Below are positions 25,453-35,332 of a stretch of DNA of 64,000 nt, one piece after another. Position numbers and translations under genes: made by a program. Source of the stretch: Massilia varians (GTDB taxonomy: Bacteria; Pseudomonadota; Gammaproteobacteria; Burkholderiales; Burkholderiaceae_D); NCBI RefSeq assembly GCF_027923905.1, contig NZ_AP026966.1, positions 4,527,001-4,591,000 on the forward strand, in the 5' to 3' direction. A model generated the notes under the pieces. The model ran no database searches, was not told the DNA's origin, and saw nothing but the letters and a program-made list of their open reading frames with translations. Within the stretch, counting starts at the first letter, position 1. The number at the start of each line of letters is the position of its first letter.

Positions 25453-26521
25453 GGCGCTGTCATCCTTGACTATGGATGAGCGCGGAACTGCCGAGCTGTC
25501 TAGACGGTCGAACGGCTGTTGCCACAGACGGAATCGACCATGCGCGCACCGCATTTCAAGAAGTGGTTTGCCAGACTACCTGCGTTGAACCTGCCCCAGC
25601 GCCTGCAAACGCTGGCCGCTCTGCATCCCGACGCCGGGCTGGACCAGGTGATCGCCCTCATCGGCCAGATCGGTGCCACACGGAGACGTTGCCCCAGCTG
25701 CAGCTGCGAACGCTACTACCGGCACGGACAAGCCAACGGATTGCAGCGCTACCGCTGCCGCGCCTGCGGCCGCACCTATAACGACCTGAGCGGTACACCG
25801 CTGGCGCGGTTGCGGCTGCGAGACAAGTGGCTGGATTACCTGGCAAGCGTGCTCGACTCGAAGTCGGTACGCGCCGCCGCCAGCGAGGCCGGCGTGCACC
25901 GCAACACCGCTTTTCGCTGGCGTCACCGCTTCCTGCAGGGTCCCAGGCAGGACCAGCCGCAGCGCCTGGGTGGCATCGCCGAGGCGGACGAAATGTTCAT
26001 GCTCGAATCGCAAAAAGGCGCGCGCAAGCTGGACCGGCCGGCACGCCGGCGCGGTGGCCGCGCAGGCAAGCGCGGCATCTCTCGCGAACTGGACTGTATT
26101 TTGGTCGCGCGCGACCGCAGTGGCCAGACCGTCGATGCGGTGGTTGGCCGTGGCGCGCTGACAGTGGCGCAGTTGGAGCGCCACCTGTTGCCCCGGCTCG
26201 ACCGGCAGGTGCTGTTGGTCAGCGATGCGCACGCCGCCTATCGCAGCTTCGCCCGCAAGCATGGCATTGCGCACGAGGCAGTGAACCTGCGTGCTGGGGT
26301 GCGGGTACGCCGCGGCCTTGCCGGCGCCGTCCATGTTCAAAATGTCAATGCCTACCACCAGCGCTTCCGCCAATGGTTGAGCCGCTTCCGCGGCGTGGCG
26401 TCGCGCTACCTGCCGAACTACCTCGGATGGCGCCGGGCGCTCGATGGTGGACGGGTCACGACGGTGGAGCAATTGCTGCGCATCGCGATCGGACACATCC
26501 ATAGCCAACGGTGACAGCGCC
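25453..26521 (+). mobile_element. IS1595-type insertion sequence
   Basis: The 1069-bp element has 26-bp terminal inverted repeats (25453-25478 and 26496-26521) starting GGCGCTGTCA, with three mismatches. It is flanked by A-rich 8-bp sequences (AAAAAAAA and TAAAAAAA) consistent with the 8-bp target duplication of this family. It encodes one intact transposase. It inserted in the A/T tract of the terminator of the TonB-dependent receptor gene. Confidence 0.85.
25540..26514 (+). CDS. IS1595-family transposase (ISXO2-like)
   Basis: The 324-residue protein has an N-terminal zinc ribbon (CPSCSCERYYRHG, CRACGRTYNDLSGTPLA), a helix-turn-helix (SEAGVHRNTAFRWRHRFL) and an ISXO2-like DDE domain starting IAEADEMFMLESQKG, with VSDAHAAY and HVQNVNAYHQRFRQWLSRF. 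The ATG at 25540 is chosen because the residues before it are poorly conserved in kind. It seems intact. Confidence 0.88.
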   Translation: MRAPHFKKWFARLPALNLPQRLQTLAALHPDAGLDQVIALIGQIGATRRRCPSCSCERYYRHGQANGLQRYRCRACGRTYNDLSGTPLARLRLRDKWLDYLASVLDSKSVRAAASEAGVHRNTAFRWRHRFLQGPRQDQPQRLGGIAEADEMFMLESQKGARKLDRPARRRGGRAGKRGISRELDCILVARDRSGQTVDAVVGRGALTVAQLERHLLPRLDRQVLLVSDAHAAYRSFARKHGIAHEAVNLRAGVRVRRGLAGAVHVQNVNAYHQRFRQWLSRFRGVASRYLPNYLGWRRALDGGRVTTVEQLLRIAIGHIHSQR

Positions 26522-26522
26522 T

Positions 26523-26553
26523 AAAAAAAGACCAGGCCGAAGCCTGGTCTTTT
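26523..26553 (-). terminator. Terminator of the TonB-dependent receptor gene
   Basis: On the minus strand AAAGACCAGGC-TTCG-GCCTGGTCTTT is followed by a T run. The stem is perfect with a UUCG tetraloop. It can work on both strands. The IS1595-type element ends within its T tract. Confidence 0.9.
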
Positions 26554-26577
26554 GCAATCATCTAAACCTTCAGACGA

Positions 26578-29376
26578 TTAGTAGGTGTAGCTGGCAGCGA
26601 AGCCGAAGCGGCGGAACTGCGGGCCCCAGCCACCGCGCCAGTTGATCGGTGCTTCGCGACCAAAGACGTTGTCGACGTAGGCGTTCAGCTTGACGTGCGG
26701 GATGCCCGTGTAAGCCAGCGCGTAGTTCCAGGTGGTGTTGCTGCCGACGCGGCCGCAGGTGTCCATGTATTGCGCGGCGACATTCTGGGTCTTGCAGTAG
26801 GTCGGTTGCGCGATGCTGTTGGTGCTGTAGCTGCTGGCGAAGTTGGCGGTGACGGCGTGGTCGAAGTCACCCTGCTTCATGTAGGCCTTGGCCACGACGG
26901 TCAGGCGCGAGCCGTAGTCGTAGGTGCCGGTTTCGTTCGGACCGTAGGCGTTGTCGGTGACGCTGAAGGTCTGGAATTTCCAGACGTAGCTGCCTTCGAG
27001 GCCCAGGCGCACGGTCTGGCCCAGCACGCTGAAACGGCCCTTGCCGTCGAAATCGAAGCCCTGCACACGGGTGCGGCCGCTATTGACGTACGGGTTGTAG
27101 ATCATGCCCAGCTGACCGACCGGGTAGGCCAGGGTCGTGTTCGGCGCATACTTCTTCACCAGTGCGAGGAACTGGTTGTCGTTGGCGCTGCTGTCGATAC
27201 GGACCAGCTGGCCAGCCGGCAGGGCGTCTTCGCCGCGCAGGATGTCGACCACCGAGCGGCTGCCGATTTCGTTACGGCGCTCGATGAAGTAGTAGTCCAG
27301 GCCAGCGCTCCAGTTCTTGATCGGCTCGAACACCACGCCAGCGGTCAGCGAGCGCGAGGTTTCCGGCTTCAGGTCCGGGTTCGACGACACGAAGCTCGGC
27401 AGGCCGCCCGAGCATTCCGAGTTGCGGAAGCTGTTGGCTTGGGTCTTGTCGGCGCTGGTGGCGTTCGGTGCGTTCTGCACCAGTGCGTTCAGCTGGTTGG
27501 CGATCGGGCAGCGCTTCGGATCGTTGACGCTGGTGGCCACCGAGGAGCGGCCCAGGCCGTTACCCGATTCGACCACGTTCGGAGCGCGGAAGCCGCCCGA
27601 CGCGGTGGCGCGCAGCAGCAGGCTGTCGGTGACGGTGTACTTCAGGCCCAGCTTCGGCGACACGTGTGCGTCCTGGTTGTCGGACTTGTCGAGGCGGGCT
27701 GCGGCGTCCAGCACCAGCTTCTTGGTCAGCGGCACGCGGGCTTCGGTGAACAGCGCGTACTGGTTGACCTTGTCGTCGACCTGCAGGCCGAAGATACCGA
27801 CCAACTCGCCGCGCAGCACGTTGTCCGAGCTCGCCATGCGGTGGGCGGTGTTACGGATGTCGGTACCGATTGCAACGCTCAGCGGGCCTGCCGGCAGCTG
27901 CATGACTTCGCGAGTGACGGTGGCGTCGAAGAACTTGATGGTTGCTTCTCCGTCGGTGGTACGGACCGGGAACATCGCGTTCAGCAGGGCCGGATCGTTC
28001 TGCTGGCCGAACTTGTACTTGTTGTTGACGATCGCGTCGACGTAACCCTTGGCGCTGACGGCGCGGGTCGCCTTGTTGGCGGTCGACTTCATCCAGCCTG
28101 CGGCCGATTTCCAGTCCCAGCCGGCGTAGCTGCCGTTCAGGGTCAGCATCACACGCGACTGCTCGCTGTCGGTGGTATTGAAGTTGAAGCCCTCGCCGGT
28201 GTCCATCAGGCGGGCACGGTATTCAACCGGGTAGCTGTACGGGTTCTTCGGATGGCCGACCGGCAGTTTCGGGTACGAGAACGGGCCCACCATCTTGCCT
28301 TCCATCACGTTGTACCAGATCGAGGACGAGGTGGTGGTGCTGCCGTTGCTCATGTTGAACGGCGTGACGATGTAGTCGTTCTCGGCGCCGGCGTGCATGA
28401 TCTCGAAGCTGGCGTCGATGTCCTGGCCGATGCGGAAGCTCGTCACACTGGTGAGGGCGTAACGCTTGTTGTCGGTGCTCTGGCCGCTGTACGGCAGGAT
28501 GTCCATCTTGCACAGCTTGTCGGTCGGGTCGATGTCGCCGGCCGGGCAGCCCGGAGCCGCCACGTAGTTGCTTGCGCTGGTGTAGTAGTTACCGGTCGGC
28601 GAGAAGGCGCTCTTCGCGTCCCAGGTCGAGCGGCCCGGGGTCAGGCGGTGCCAGTCCGGGTAGAACGGGCGCAGGTCGCCGGTGCTGTAGCCGTCGCGCT
28701 TGTAGACTTCCGCGGTGACATAGGTGTTGAAACCGTTGGTGTCGATGTCGCCCCAGCCTGCGATGAACGACAGGTTGCGGTTACGGTTTTCCTTCAGGTG
28801 CTCGGATTCACGGTAGCCGCCGCGGATACGGAAGCCAGTGAAGTCCTTGCGCAGGACGAAGTTGATGACCGATGCGATCGCGTCGGAGCCGTAGATTGCC
28901 GATGCGCCGTCCTTGAAGACTTCGACGCGCTCGATTGCGTCGGCCGGGATGGCGTCCAGGTTGGTGAAGCTTTCCTGGGCGTTGTCGAACAGGCCGTAAG
29001 GCGCGATGCGGCGGCCGTTGACCAGCACCAGGGTCGCAACCTTGCTCAGGCCGCGCGAGGAGGCGGACGAGGAACCGGTTGCGAAGCTGCCCGAACTGGC
29101 GGTTGCCGAGTTGCTGCCGGCGTAGACAGAAGCGGTGGAGGTCAGGATGCCCAGGGCCGTCGTTTCGCCGGTCTTCTCGATGTCGTCGCGGTTCAGGACG
29201 TGGATGGCGGCGGCGGCTTCCGCTTCGGTGCGCTTGATGCTCGAACCGGTCACTTCGACGCGTTGCATCTTTTGCGGCGCAATTGCCGGTGCTTCCTGTG
29301 CGCCGACGAATGCCGGGAAGGCCATGCTCAGAGCGACAGCAATCGCGCTCTTGTTAAAAGTACTCTTGTGCTTCAC
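26578..29376 (-). CDS. TonB-dependent outer-membrane receptor
   Basis: The 932-residue protein has a signal peptide (to about residue 26, FPAFVGA), a plug domain ([60 protein letters not shown]) and a 22-strand-type barrel ending in the aromatic FGFAASYTY. The plug and barrel resemble the receptor class found in many copies in Massilia- and Xanthomonas-like bacteria, often for oligosaccharides or peptides; the substrate is not evident. The start is a GTG with CAGGAG upstream. No adjacent regulator or TonB gene is present. Confidence 0.92.
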   Translation of the reverse strand: MKHKSTFNKSAIAVALSMAFPAFVGAQEAPAIAPQKMQRVEVTGSSIKRTEAEAAAAIHVLNRDDIEKTGETTALGILTSTASVYAGSNSATASSGSFATGSSSASSRGLSKVATLVLVNGRRIAPYGLFDNAQESFTNLDAIPADAIERVEVFKDGASAIYGSDAIASVINFVLRKDFTGFRIRGGYRESEHLKENRNRNLSFIAGWGDIDTNGFNTYVTAEVYKRDGYSTGDLRPFYPDWHRLTPGRSTWDAKSAFSPTGNYYTSASNYVAAPGCPAGDIDPTDKLCKMDILPYSGQSTDNKRYALTSVTSFRIGQDIDASFEIMHAGAENDYIVTPFNMSNGSTTTSSSIWYNVMEGKMVGPFSYPKLPVGHPKNPYSYPVEYRARLMDTGEGFNFNTTDSEQSRVMLTLNGSYAGWDWKSAAGWMKSTANKATRAVSAKGYVDAIVNNKYKFGQQNDPALLNAMFPVRTTDGEATIKFFDATVTREVMQLPAGPLSVAIGTDIRNTAHRMASSDNVLRGELVGIFGLQVDDKVNQYALFTEARVPLTKKLVLDAAARLDKSDNQDAHVSPKLGLKYTVTDSLLLRATASGGFRAPNVVESGNGLGRSSVATSVNDPKRCPIANQLNALVQNAPNATSADKTQANSFRNSECSGGLPSFVSSNPDLKPETSRSLTAGVVFEPIKNWSAGLDYYFIERRNEIGSRSVVDILRGEDALPAGQLVRIDSSANDNQFLALVKKYAPNTTLAYPVGQLGMIYNPYVNSGRTRVQGFDFDGKGRFSVLGQTVRLGLEGSYVWKFQTFSVTDNAYGPNETGTYDYGSRLTVVAKAYMKQGDFDHAVTANFASSYSTNSIAQPTYCKTQNVAAQYMDTCGRVGSNTTWNYALAYTGIPHVKLNAYVDNVFGREAPINWRGGWGPQFRRFGFAASYTY

Positions 29377-29992
29377 AACGACTCCTGGACAATAAATTTT
29401 TCTATGACTCGTATCTCCCTAGTAGCATGTTTTCTACTAGTTATGAGATGCGGGAAAATACTCTTACACAACATTACCCTATTGCAAAGCAAAGAGAGTA
29501 ATTTTTTGATGTTCTCTTTTAACTCAATAATATTTGTCGCGTAATTACCACGCTTTCTTATTTAAACTGAAATTTCATTACGCATATCTCATATTTTCTT
29601 CATAAAGATATGCACGCCGCATGACGCGGGAAGACATCCCAAGCTGCGCCCCCTTTGGAGGAGAAATATTCTCGCGCTCAAACACAGAACGAGGCGCATG
29701 CCAAGTCACGCAAAAGGAAGATGGAAATACTGCAGGCACTGTAATAGGCGAGTGGAATCTGACACGGCCTGAGCAATAACACTGCGCAATGCTCGATCTG
29801 TGTCCCCCTCGGGATGCCGGGAAGGTATCCAGCACCGGAGCAAGTCGATAGCGCTGCATGGCAAGCGAGGGCAAGACGCGGGGAGAACACATGGCGAACC
29901 ATGCAACGACGAGTAGCATGGCATGCTTGCCATGTCACGCAGACCCGCTTGCCAGGCCCCTGCAAGGACGCAATCCCTACCGCGATAAGTTC
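29377..29992. other. 616-bp gap upstream of the receptor gene
   Basis: The part next to the receptor (29390-29600) is AT-rich and should hold its promoter. The middle contains a palindromic repeat (29761-29807). Small open frames on both strands, one with CLPCH, lack ribosome-binding sites and overlap the flgL end; I do not call them genes. Confidence 0.6.
29761..29807. repeat. Palindromic repeat related to that at 9463-9548
   Basis: GACACGGCCTGAGCAATAAC at one end and GCTCGATCTGTGTCCC at the other match the inner core of the 9.5-kb palindrome (GACACGGCCTCAGCAATA and GAGCTCGTGTCC). The outer GGGGTCAGG arms are missing here. Confidence 0.65.
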
Positions 29993-31198
29993 TTACAGAT
30001 AGTTGAAGAGCGACAGTCCCGACATCGTCTTGAACGACATTTGCGCCGCCTGCAAGGTGGTTTGTTGGCGCGAGAACTCGGAAATGGCCTTGACGACGTC
30101 GAGATCTTCCAGTCCTGACAAGGTCGCCTGGTACTGGATGCCGAGGTCGTCGCCTGCGCTGTCGAGAAAGTCGAGTTCTTTCATGTGAGCACCGACGGAC
30201 GCACGCACGGTCAGGATCTTGTCGAGCGCGTGTGCCAGGTTGCCCGTCGCGGTGCTCAGGCTGTTCGTCAGCGCCGCCCGGTCCTGGGCGGTGTCCGCTG
30301 GCGCGCGCAGGGCCGTGATCATGTTGGTCACGGTCGCAAACAGCGATTCCTTCGTGCTCGGCGCCACCGTGAACACGTCGCCGGGGGCCGGCGCCCCCTG
30401 GATCTCGACGCTGACGCCGCCAAACGAAATCGATTTGCCTGCCGTGTAAGTCTGGTTGGGCAGGATCACTTCCGGCGGCGTGACCGAGGTGTCGCTCACG
30501 TCGAAAGTACCGGCGGCCGTGAAACTCAACGCATAGCTGTAGCCGCCGGGGCCGGCCGCACCGGTCACCGAGCCGGTCGAGATCGCGCCAGTCCCGGTGT
30601 TGCTTGGCGCGGCGGCGGTCTGGAAGCGGCCGTTGCCGGTCAGGTTGCCGTCGAACACAGCGCTGCCGGGCACCGACTGGGGAATGCGGCGCGAATCGGC
30701 TACCTGTAGCTGGCGCTGTCCCTGGTCGCCGTCGTAGCGCGCGCCATCCGGCGTGGCGGTATAGGGTTGGGTGGTGGTCCGGTAACCCGAGAACAGGTAG
30801 GCGCCCTGGCCGTCGGTGCTGTTGGCCACGCCCAGCAGGTCCGCCAGCCGCCCTTCCAGCTCGGTGGCGATCGCCTCGCGGTCGCTTGCCTGCAGGATGC
30901 CGCTGCCGGCGCGCAGCGCCAGCTCCTGGATATCCTGTACCAGGCTGCCGGCGCTGTGCAGCGCGCCTTCCGTCATCGCCAGAGACGAGTGCGCCGCCGA
31001 GCGGTTAGTGGCATATTGCTCGTTCATCTGCAGCGACTGCTTGACCTGCAGGGCGCGTGCCGAAGCGATCGGGTCGTCAGAGGGCGACACGATGCGACGG
31101 TTGGTGGCCAGCTGCTCCTGGGTACGCGCCAGCGCGGATTGCAGGGAGTTCAGCTGGCTGGTCGCGTTGCTGTAGAGTGATAGCGTACTGATGCGCAT
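29993..31198 (-). CDS. flgL: Flagellar hook-associated protein 3 FlgL
   Basis: FlgL is the junction protein between hook and filament. The 401-residue protein starts MRISTLSLYSNATSQLNSLQ and has RRIVSPSDDPIASARALQV and flagellin-like ends (LEDLDVVKAISEFSRQQTTL, KTMSGLSLFNYL). It is 18 bases downstream of flgK at the end of the flgB-L run. Confidence 0.96.
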   Translation of the reverse strand: MRISTLSLYSNATSQLNSLQSALARTQEQLATNRRIVSPSDDPIASARALQVKQSLQMNEQYATNRSAAHSSLAMTEGALHSAGSLVQDIQELALRAGSGILQASDREAIATELEGRLADLLGVANSTDGQGAYLFSGYRTTTQPYTATPDGARYDGDQGQRQLQVADSRRIPQSVPGSAVFDGNLTGNGRFQTAAAPSNTGTGAISTGSVTGAAGPGGYSYALSFTAAGTFDVSDTSVTPPEVILPNQTYTAGKSISFGGVSVEIQGAPAPGDVFTVAPSTKESLFATVTNMITALRAPADTAQDRAALTNSLSTATGNLAHALDKILTVRASVGAHMKELDFLDSAGDDLGIQYQATLSGLEDLDVVKAISEFSRQQTTLQAAQMSFKTMSGLSLFNYL

Positions 31199-31216
31199 GA
31201 TGGATTCCGTCTGGGT

Positions 31217-33181
31217 TTATCGGCCGATCGACAACAGCGTGTCGAAGATGGTGCCGGCGATCTGCATGATCTTGCCCGCCGCCTGGTAAGCCTGCTGGTA
31301 CTTGATCAGGTTGGTCGCCTCCTCGTCCAGGTTGACGCCCGATACGTCCTGCATCGTGGTCTGCGTCTGGGCCAGCAGTGCGTTGCTGGCTTGGCCCGTG
31401 ACCTGCACTTCACGCGTCTTGTTGCCGATCGTGCTGACCAGCTGGGCGTAAGAGCCCTGCAACGTGGCGGCGCCGCCGCTGAAAATGTTTTTGGTCTGCA
31501 GGTCGCCCAGCAGGCCGGCGTTGCGCACATCGCCGATGCCGCCGCCGTTGCCTCTGATCTCGAACAGGTCGCCGTTGGCCGGTTTGCCGCTCAGGCTGAA
31601 GCTGACGCCGCCAACCGTGTAGGTGTCGCCTTCTACGAAGGCCACCCCGGCCACCGGCGGCAGGTAGGACGGCTTGGCCTTGCCGTTGCGGTCGACCACG
31701 TCGACCTGCATGTTTGCCGGAAAGCCATTCAGGTTCCCCGTCACGCCGTCGTAGCGCAGCGTCACCGGCAGCACGGGTGGGCCCGACAGGAATGCCGGAC
31801 CCACCGTGCCTGCGCTGATCTTGGCGGTGCCGCCATTGTTCACGTCGGCAAAGGTGGCGACCGGTGCGGCCGCGGCGATCAGCGACTCGTGCTGGATGGC
31901 GACATTGAAATTGGCGGCGCCGGCGATGGTGGGGCGCACCAGGTAGCGATCGCCCGCGGTCGCGGCCGTCCCGGTAATCGTGAACTCGATGCCGTCGCCG
32001 CTGGGCGGCGGCCCACCGTTTGGCACATAGTTCGAGATGATGGGCGTCTTGTCGGACAGACGGGTGACGTCGTAACCGGTGCCGTTGAAGCGGACCTCGT
32101 AATCGCTGTCCACCAGCTTCGATGGCTCCCTGACGATTGCCTCGACCTTGGTGTCGCTGGTGCTGGCGTTGCGCTCGTGCGCCCCGGTCCAGGCCTTGGC
32201 GACCGTGAAAAAATCGCCTCCGCGGTCGCCGTTCTGGTCCAGGCCGAGGCGGTGTTGCGCGTTGAATTCGACCGCCATGCCGATCGCGACCTTGCCGAGC
32301 GCGCTCTGGGCCGGGTCGAGCGTCTTGTTGCGGAACTCGAGGATGCCGCCCAGTTCGCCGCCGGACAAGGCATTGTCTCCCAGCGGGCTCACGCTGGCGC
32401 CCAGCACGTAGCCGACTTCCAGGCGCGACTGGTCGTAGGGCGACATGATCGCCGCCAACTGGAAGGTACGCTGCCCAACTACCAGCGGCTGGCCATTGCC
32501 GATCGAGACCGTCAGGCTGTTGTTGTCGCCCGGAGTGACGCTCGCTTTGACGTGGGTATTGAGCTCGAGCACCAACTGGCTGCGCTTGTCGAGCAGGTCG
32601 TTGGGGGCACTGCGCTCGGCAGAGGCAAAACTGCTGATCTGGCGGTTCAGTTCAGCAATTTCCGAGGCATACGCATTAATCGCCGTCACGTTCGACGCGA
32701 TCGTATTGTTGACCCCTTCACGGATCTCGCTGAAGCGTGCGTCGAGGGCCTGGAAACGCGTGGCCAGCGCCTGGGCGCCCGACAGCATGGCCTGGCGCGA
32801 GGGCACCGATGCGTGACCGGACACCACGTCCTGCACGCCGCTGAAGAACCCTTGCAGCGCCGGCGACAGGCCGGCACTCTGATCGGCCAGCATGTTGTCG
32901 AGCTGCTTGATCTGGGCATGGTAGGCATCCAGCGCACTGGCGCCGGCCTGGGCAGTGCGGACCTGGCTGTTCAGGAATTCGTCGCTGTAGCGCTTGATCT
33001 GGGAGATCTGCGTACCGGTACCCATGAAACCGTAGCCCATGTCGAGCATTGGCGCGGTCGCCTGCTGGACCAGCTGGCGGCTGTAGCCGGCAACATTGGC
33101 GTTTGCAATGTTGTGGCCGGTCGTCGTCAAGCCTGCCTGGGCGGCGAACAGGCCACTCTTGCCGATGCTGAGGAGGGACAT
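31217..33181 (-). CDS. flgK: Flagellar hook-associated protein 1 FlgK
   Basis: FlgK is the first hook-filament junction protein. The 654-residue protein has the N-terminal rod/hook motif (GLFAAQAGLTTTGHNIANAN, then VAGYSRQ), a helical core, a larger than minimal middle domain and the C-terminus SGVNLDEEATNLIKYQQAYQ followed by AGKIMQIAGTIFDTLLSI. It lies 88 bases after flgJ, so the rod, hook and junction genes stay contiguous. Confidence 0.97.
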   Translation of the reverse strand: MSLLSIGKSGLFAAQAGLTTTGHNIANANVAGYSRQLVQQATAPMLDMGYGFMGTGTQISQIKRYSDEFLNSQVRTAQAGASALDAYHAQIKQLDNMLADQSAGLSPALQGFFSGVQDVVSGHASVPSRQAMLSGAQALATRFQALDARFSEIREGVNNTIASNVTAINAYASEIAELNRQISSFASAERSAPNDLLDKRSQLVLELNTHVKASVTPGDNNSLTVSIGNGQPLVVGQRTFQLAAIMSPYDQSRLEVGYVLGASVSPLGDNALSGGELGGILEFRNKTLDPAQSALGKVAIGMAVEFNAQHRLGLDQNGDRGGDFFTVAKAWTGAHERNASTSDTKVEAIVREPSKLVDSDYEVRFNGTGYDVTRLSDKTPIISNYVPNGGPPPSGDGIEFTITGTAATAGDRYLVRPTIAGAANFNVAIQHESLIAAAAPVATFADVNNGGTAKISAGTVGPAFLSGPPVLPVTLRYDGVTGNLNGFPANMQVDVVDRNGKAKPSYLPPVAGVAFVEGDTYTVGGVSFSLSGKPANGDLFEIRGNGGGIGDVRNAGLLGDLQTKNIFSGGAATLQGSYAQLVSTIGNKTREVQVTGQASNALLAQTQTTMQDVSGVNLDEEATNLIKYQQAYQAAGKIMQIAGTIFDTLLSIGR

Positions 33182-33269
33182 GGTGATTTCTTTCTCTAAC
33201 GGGTCTGTCTACGGCATGGTTCCGGAAAACTTGAACGTCGATGCCACGCGTGGCCGCCGCACCGGGTCC

Positions 33270-34205
33270 TCATGCCAGCGAGTGCTGAATAATGCGGGTC
33301 AGCTTGGCCGCGTACATCGGGTCGGTCGCATAGCCGGCGCGCTGCAGGCCATGGGCGAAGGCCGAGGCATCGCCACCACTGGCCAGCACCTTTTCGTAGC
33401 GCGGGTTATTGGCCAGCAGCCTGGCATAGTCCTTGAAGGAGTCGGCCGGCGTGTCATAAGCGCGGAACTTTTCGACCCGGGTATGCGGGCGGCCGTTGAT
33501 GTATTCGGTCGTCACGGCGGTTGCCACCTTGCCTTTCCAGCCCGGTCCGGCCTTGATGCCGAACAGGTTGTTGCTGTTGCTGCCATCCGCGTTGCGGATC
33601 ATGCGCTTGCCCCAGCCGCTTTCCAGTGCTGCCTGGCCGAGCATGAACCTGGCCGGCACGCCGGTGGCGCGCTCGGCCTCGGCCGCATGGACGTGCAGCT
33701 TTTCCTGGAACGCGCGCACGTGCGGCGGCTGCACCCGGCCGCTGGCGGTGGTCAGGGGCAGCGCAGGCACGCCCGGCTGGACGGCGCCGGTCCTGATCAT
33801 CGTCGCCGCATCCATCCCCGGACGCATGCCGCCTGCGCCCGGCGCCAGCGCCGGGACCGCCCCGTCCGCCCCGAGCGCCAGGGCCTGCGCGCCCAGCTGG
33901 TTGGCGCTGAGCTGGCGGGTCAAGACATCGGCCAGGCCCATGCCGCGCTTGGCCAGGTTCTGGCTCATCTGCTGATCCAGCATCGAGGTGAACATCTTGC
34001 TCTGCTGGTTGTCTAGCATGCCTTCTTGGGGCGTCGCGTCGCGCATGCTTTTCATCATCATGTTGATGAACATGGCTTCGAACTGCGTTGCCGCCTCGTT
34101 CAGCGCGGCCGGCGTGCCGGCCTTGGCCGATTGCCTGAGTTCGCCCAGGCCCTTGGTGTCAAGGGCGAACTTGCCGGTCAGGTCAGTGGAAGAAGAACCG
34201 ATCAT
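33270..34205 (-). CDS. flgJ: Rod-cap and peptidoglycan hydrolase FlgJ
   Basis: FlgJ is the scaffold of the growing rod and opens the peptidoglycan. The 311-residue protein has the N-terminal rod-cap domain (AATQFEAMFINMMMKSMRDA) and the C-terminal glucosaminidase-type domain (ARFMLGQAALESGWGKRMI with the catalytic Glu, NNLFGIKAGPGWKG, KFRAYDTPADSFKDYARLL). Both domains are present, as in other beta- and gamma-proteobacteria. Confidence 0.96.
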   Translation of the reverse strand: MIGSSSTDLTGKFALDTKGLGELRQSAKAGTPAALNEAATQFEAMFINMMMKSMRDATPQEGMLDNQQSKMFTSMLDQQMSQNLAKRGMGLADVLTRQLSANQLGAQALALGADGAVPALAPGAGGMRPGMDAATMIRTGAVQPGVPALPLTTASGRVQPPHVRAFQEKLHVHAAEAERATGVPARFMLGQAALESGWGKRMIRNADGSNSNNLFGIKAGPGWKGKVATAVTTEYINGRPHTRVEKFRAYDTPADSFKDYARLLANNPRYEKVLASGGDASAFAHGLQRAGYATDPMYAAKLTRIIQHSLA

Positions 34206-34217
34206 GGGTCAGGCCGC

Positions 34218-35321
34218 TCAGATGATCTCGAGTTCGGCGCGCAGCGAGCCGGCAGCCTTGAGTGCCTGCAGGATGGCCAGCAAGTCTTGCGGAGTGGCGC
34301 CGATCGAATTCATGGCCTTGACCACCTCGGCCAGCGAGGCGCCGCCCTTGACCATCAGCACGCGGCCGGGGTCCTTCTTGACATCGACCGAATTGTTGCG
34401 GGTCACGGCGGTGCCGCCCAGCGAGCCCGGGGCTGGCTGGCTGACGCTGGTATCCGCGCCGACCGTCACGGTCAGGTTGCCGTGCGAGATCGCGCAATTC
34501 TCCAGTATCACGGCCTGGTTCATCACCACCGATCCGGTACGGGCATTCATGATCACTTTGGCCGTATCCCTGGCGCGCGCCACATCGATGCTTTCCAGCT
34601 GGCCGATGAAGGCCACCCGCTGGTCGCTCGAGGAGGGGGTGCGCACGCGCACCACGCGGCCGTCCAGGGCGGTCGCGACACCGGCGCCGAACTGGTCGTT
34701 GATGGCCTCCACCATGCGCGCGGCGGTCGAGAAATCGGTCTGCTTCAGCTCCAGGCGGATCTGGTTGTCGGCACCCAGGTTCGAGGCGACGGCGCGCTCG
34801 ACGGTGGCACCGTCCGAGATCTTGCCCACCGACAGATGATTGACCTGGACTTGGGCGCCGCCGGCCTGGGCGCCGACGCCGCCAACCAGCACATTGCCCT
34901 GGGCCATGGCATACACCTGGCCGTCAGCGCCATGCAAGGGCGTCATGAGCAAGGTGCCGCCGCGCAGGCTTTTCGCATTGCCGATCGACGACACCGTGAT
35001 GTCGATGGTCTGGCCCGGCTGTGCAAAAGCTGGTAGCGAGGTCGTGACCATCACGGCGGCGACGTTCTTCAGCTGCAGCTGGGTGCCCGGCGGCAGGGTG
35101 ACGCCCTTCTGCTGCAGCATCGCCCCAATCGACTGCACGGTGAACGGGGTTTGGCTGGTCTGGTCGCCAGTGCCGTCCAGACCCACGACGATGCCGTAGC
35201 CGGACAGCTGGTTCTGGCGCACGCCGGCGATGCTGGCGAGGTCCTTGATGCGCTCGCCCCGGGCCAAGGGCGCCGTGCCAAGCAAGGCAGCGCAAATCAG
35301 GAAGATGGAAGCGGATTTCAT
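34218..35321 (-). CDS. flgI: Flagellar P-ring protein FlgI
   Basis: FlgI forms the periplasmic P ring. The 367-residue protein has a signal peptide (ending in APLARG) and the family start ERIKDLASIAGVRQNQLSGY followed by GIVVGLDGTGD. The C-terminus SLAEVVKAMNSIGATPQDLL then AILQALKAAGSLRAELEII is canonical. It lies 12 bases before flgJ. Confidence 0.97.
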   Translation of the reverse strand: MKSASIFLICAALLGTAPLARGERIKDLASIAGVRQNQLSGYGIVVGLDGTGDQTSQTPFTVQSIGAMLQQKGVTLPPGTQLQLKNVAAVMVTTSLPAFAQPGQTIDITVSSIGNAKSLRGGTLLMTPLHGADGQVYAMAQGNVLVGGVGAQAGGAQVQVNHLSVGKISDGATVERAVASNLGADNQIRLELKQTDFSTAARMVEAINDQFGAGVATALDGRVVRVRTPSSSDQRVAFIGQLESIDVARARDTAKVIMNARTGSVVMNQAVILENCAISHGNLTVTVGADTSVSQPAPGSLGGTAVTRNNSVDVKKDPGRVLMVKGGASLAEVVKAMNSIGATPQDLLAILQALKAAGSLRAELEII

Positions 35322-35332
35322 GACGGCGATTC

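Noticed and set aside
26695..29544. 949-codon open frame antisense to the TonB-dependent receptor
   Set aside because: It is a shadow frame caused by high GC; its translation is low-complexity and matches no family, while the receptor has full plug and barrel motifs.
29858..30118. Small frame with CLPCH, as a possible c-type cytochrome fragment
   Set aside because: No signal peptide or ribosome-binding site is seen, and the frame runs into the antisense of flgL.
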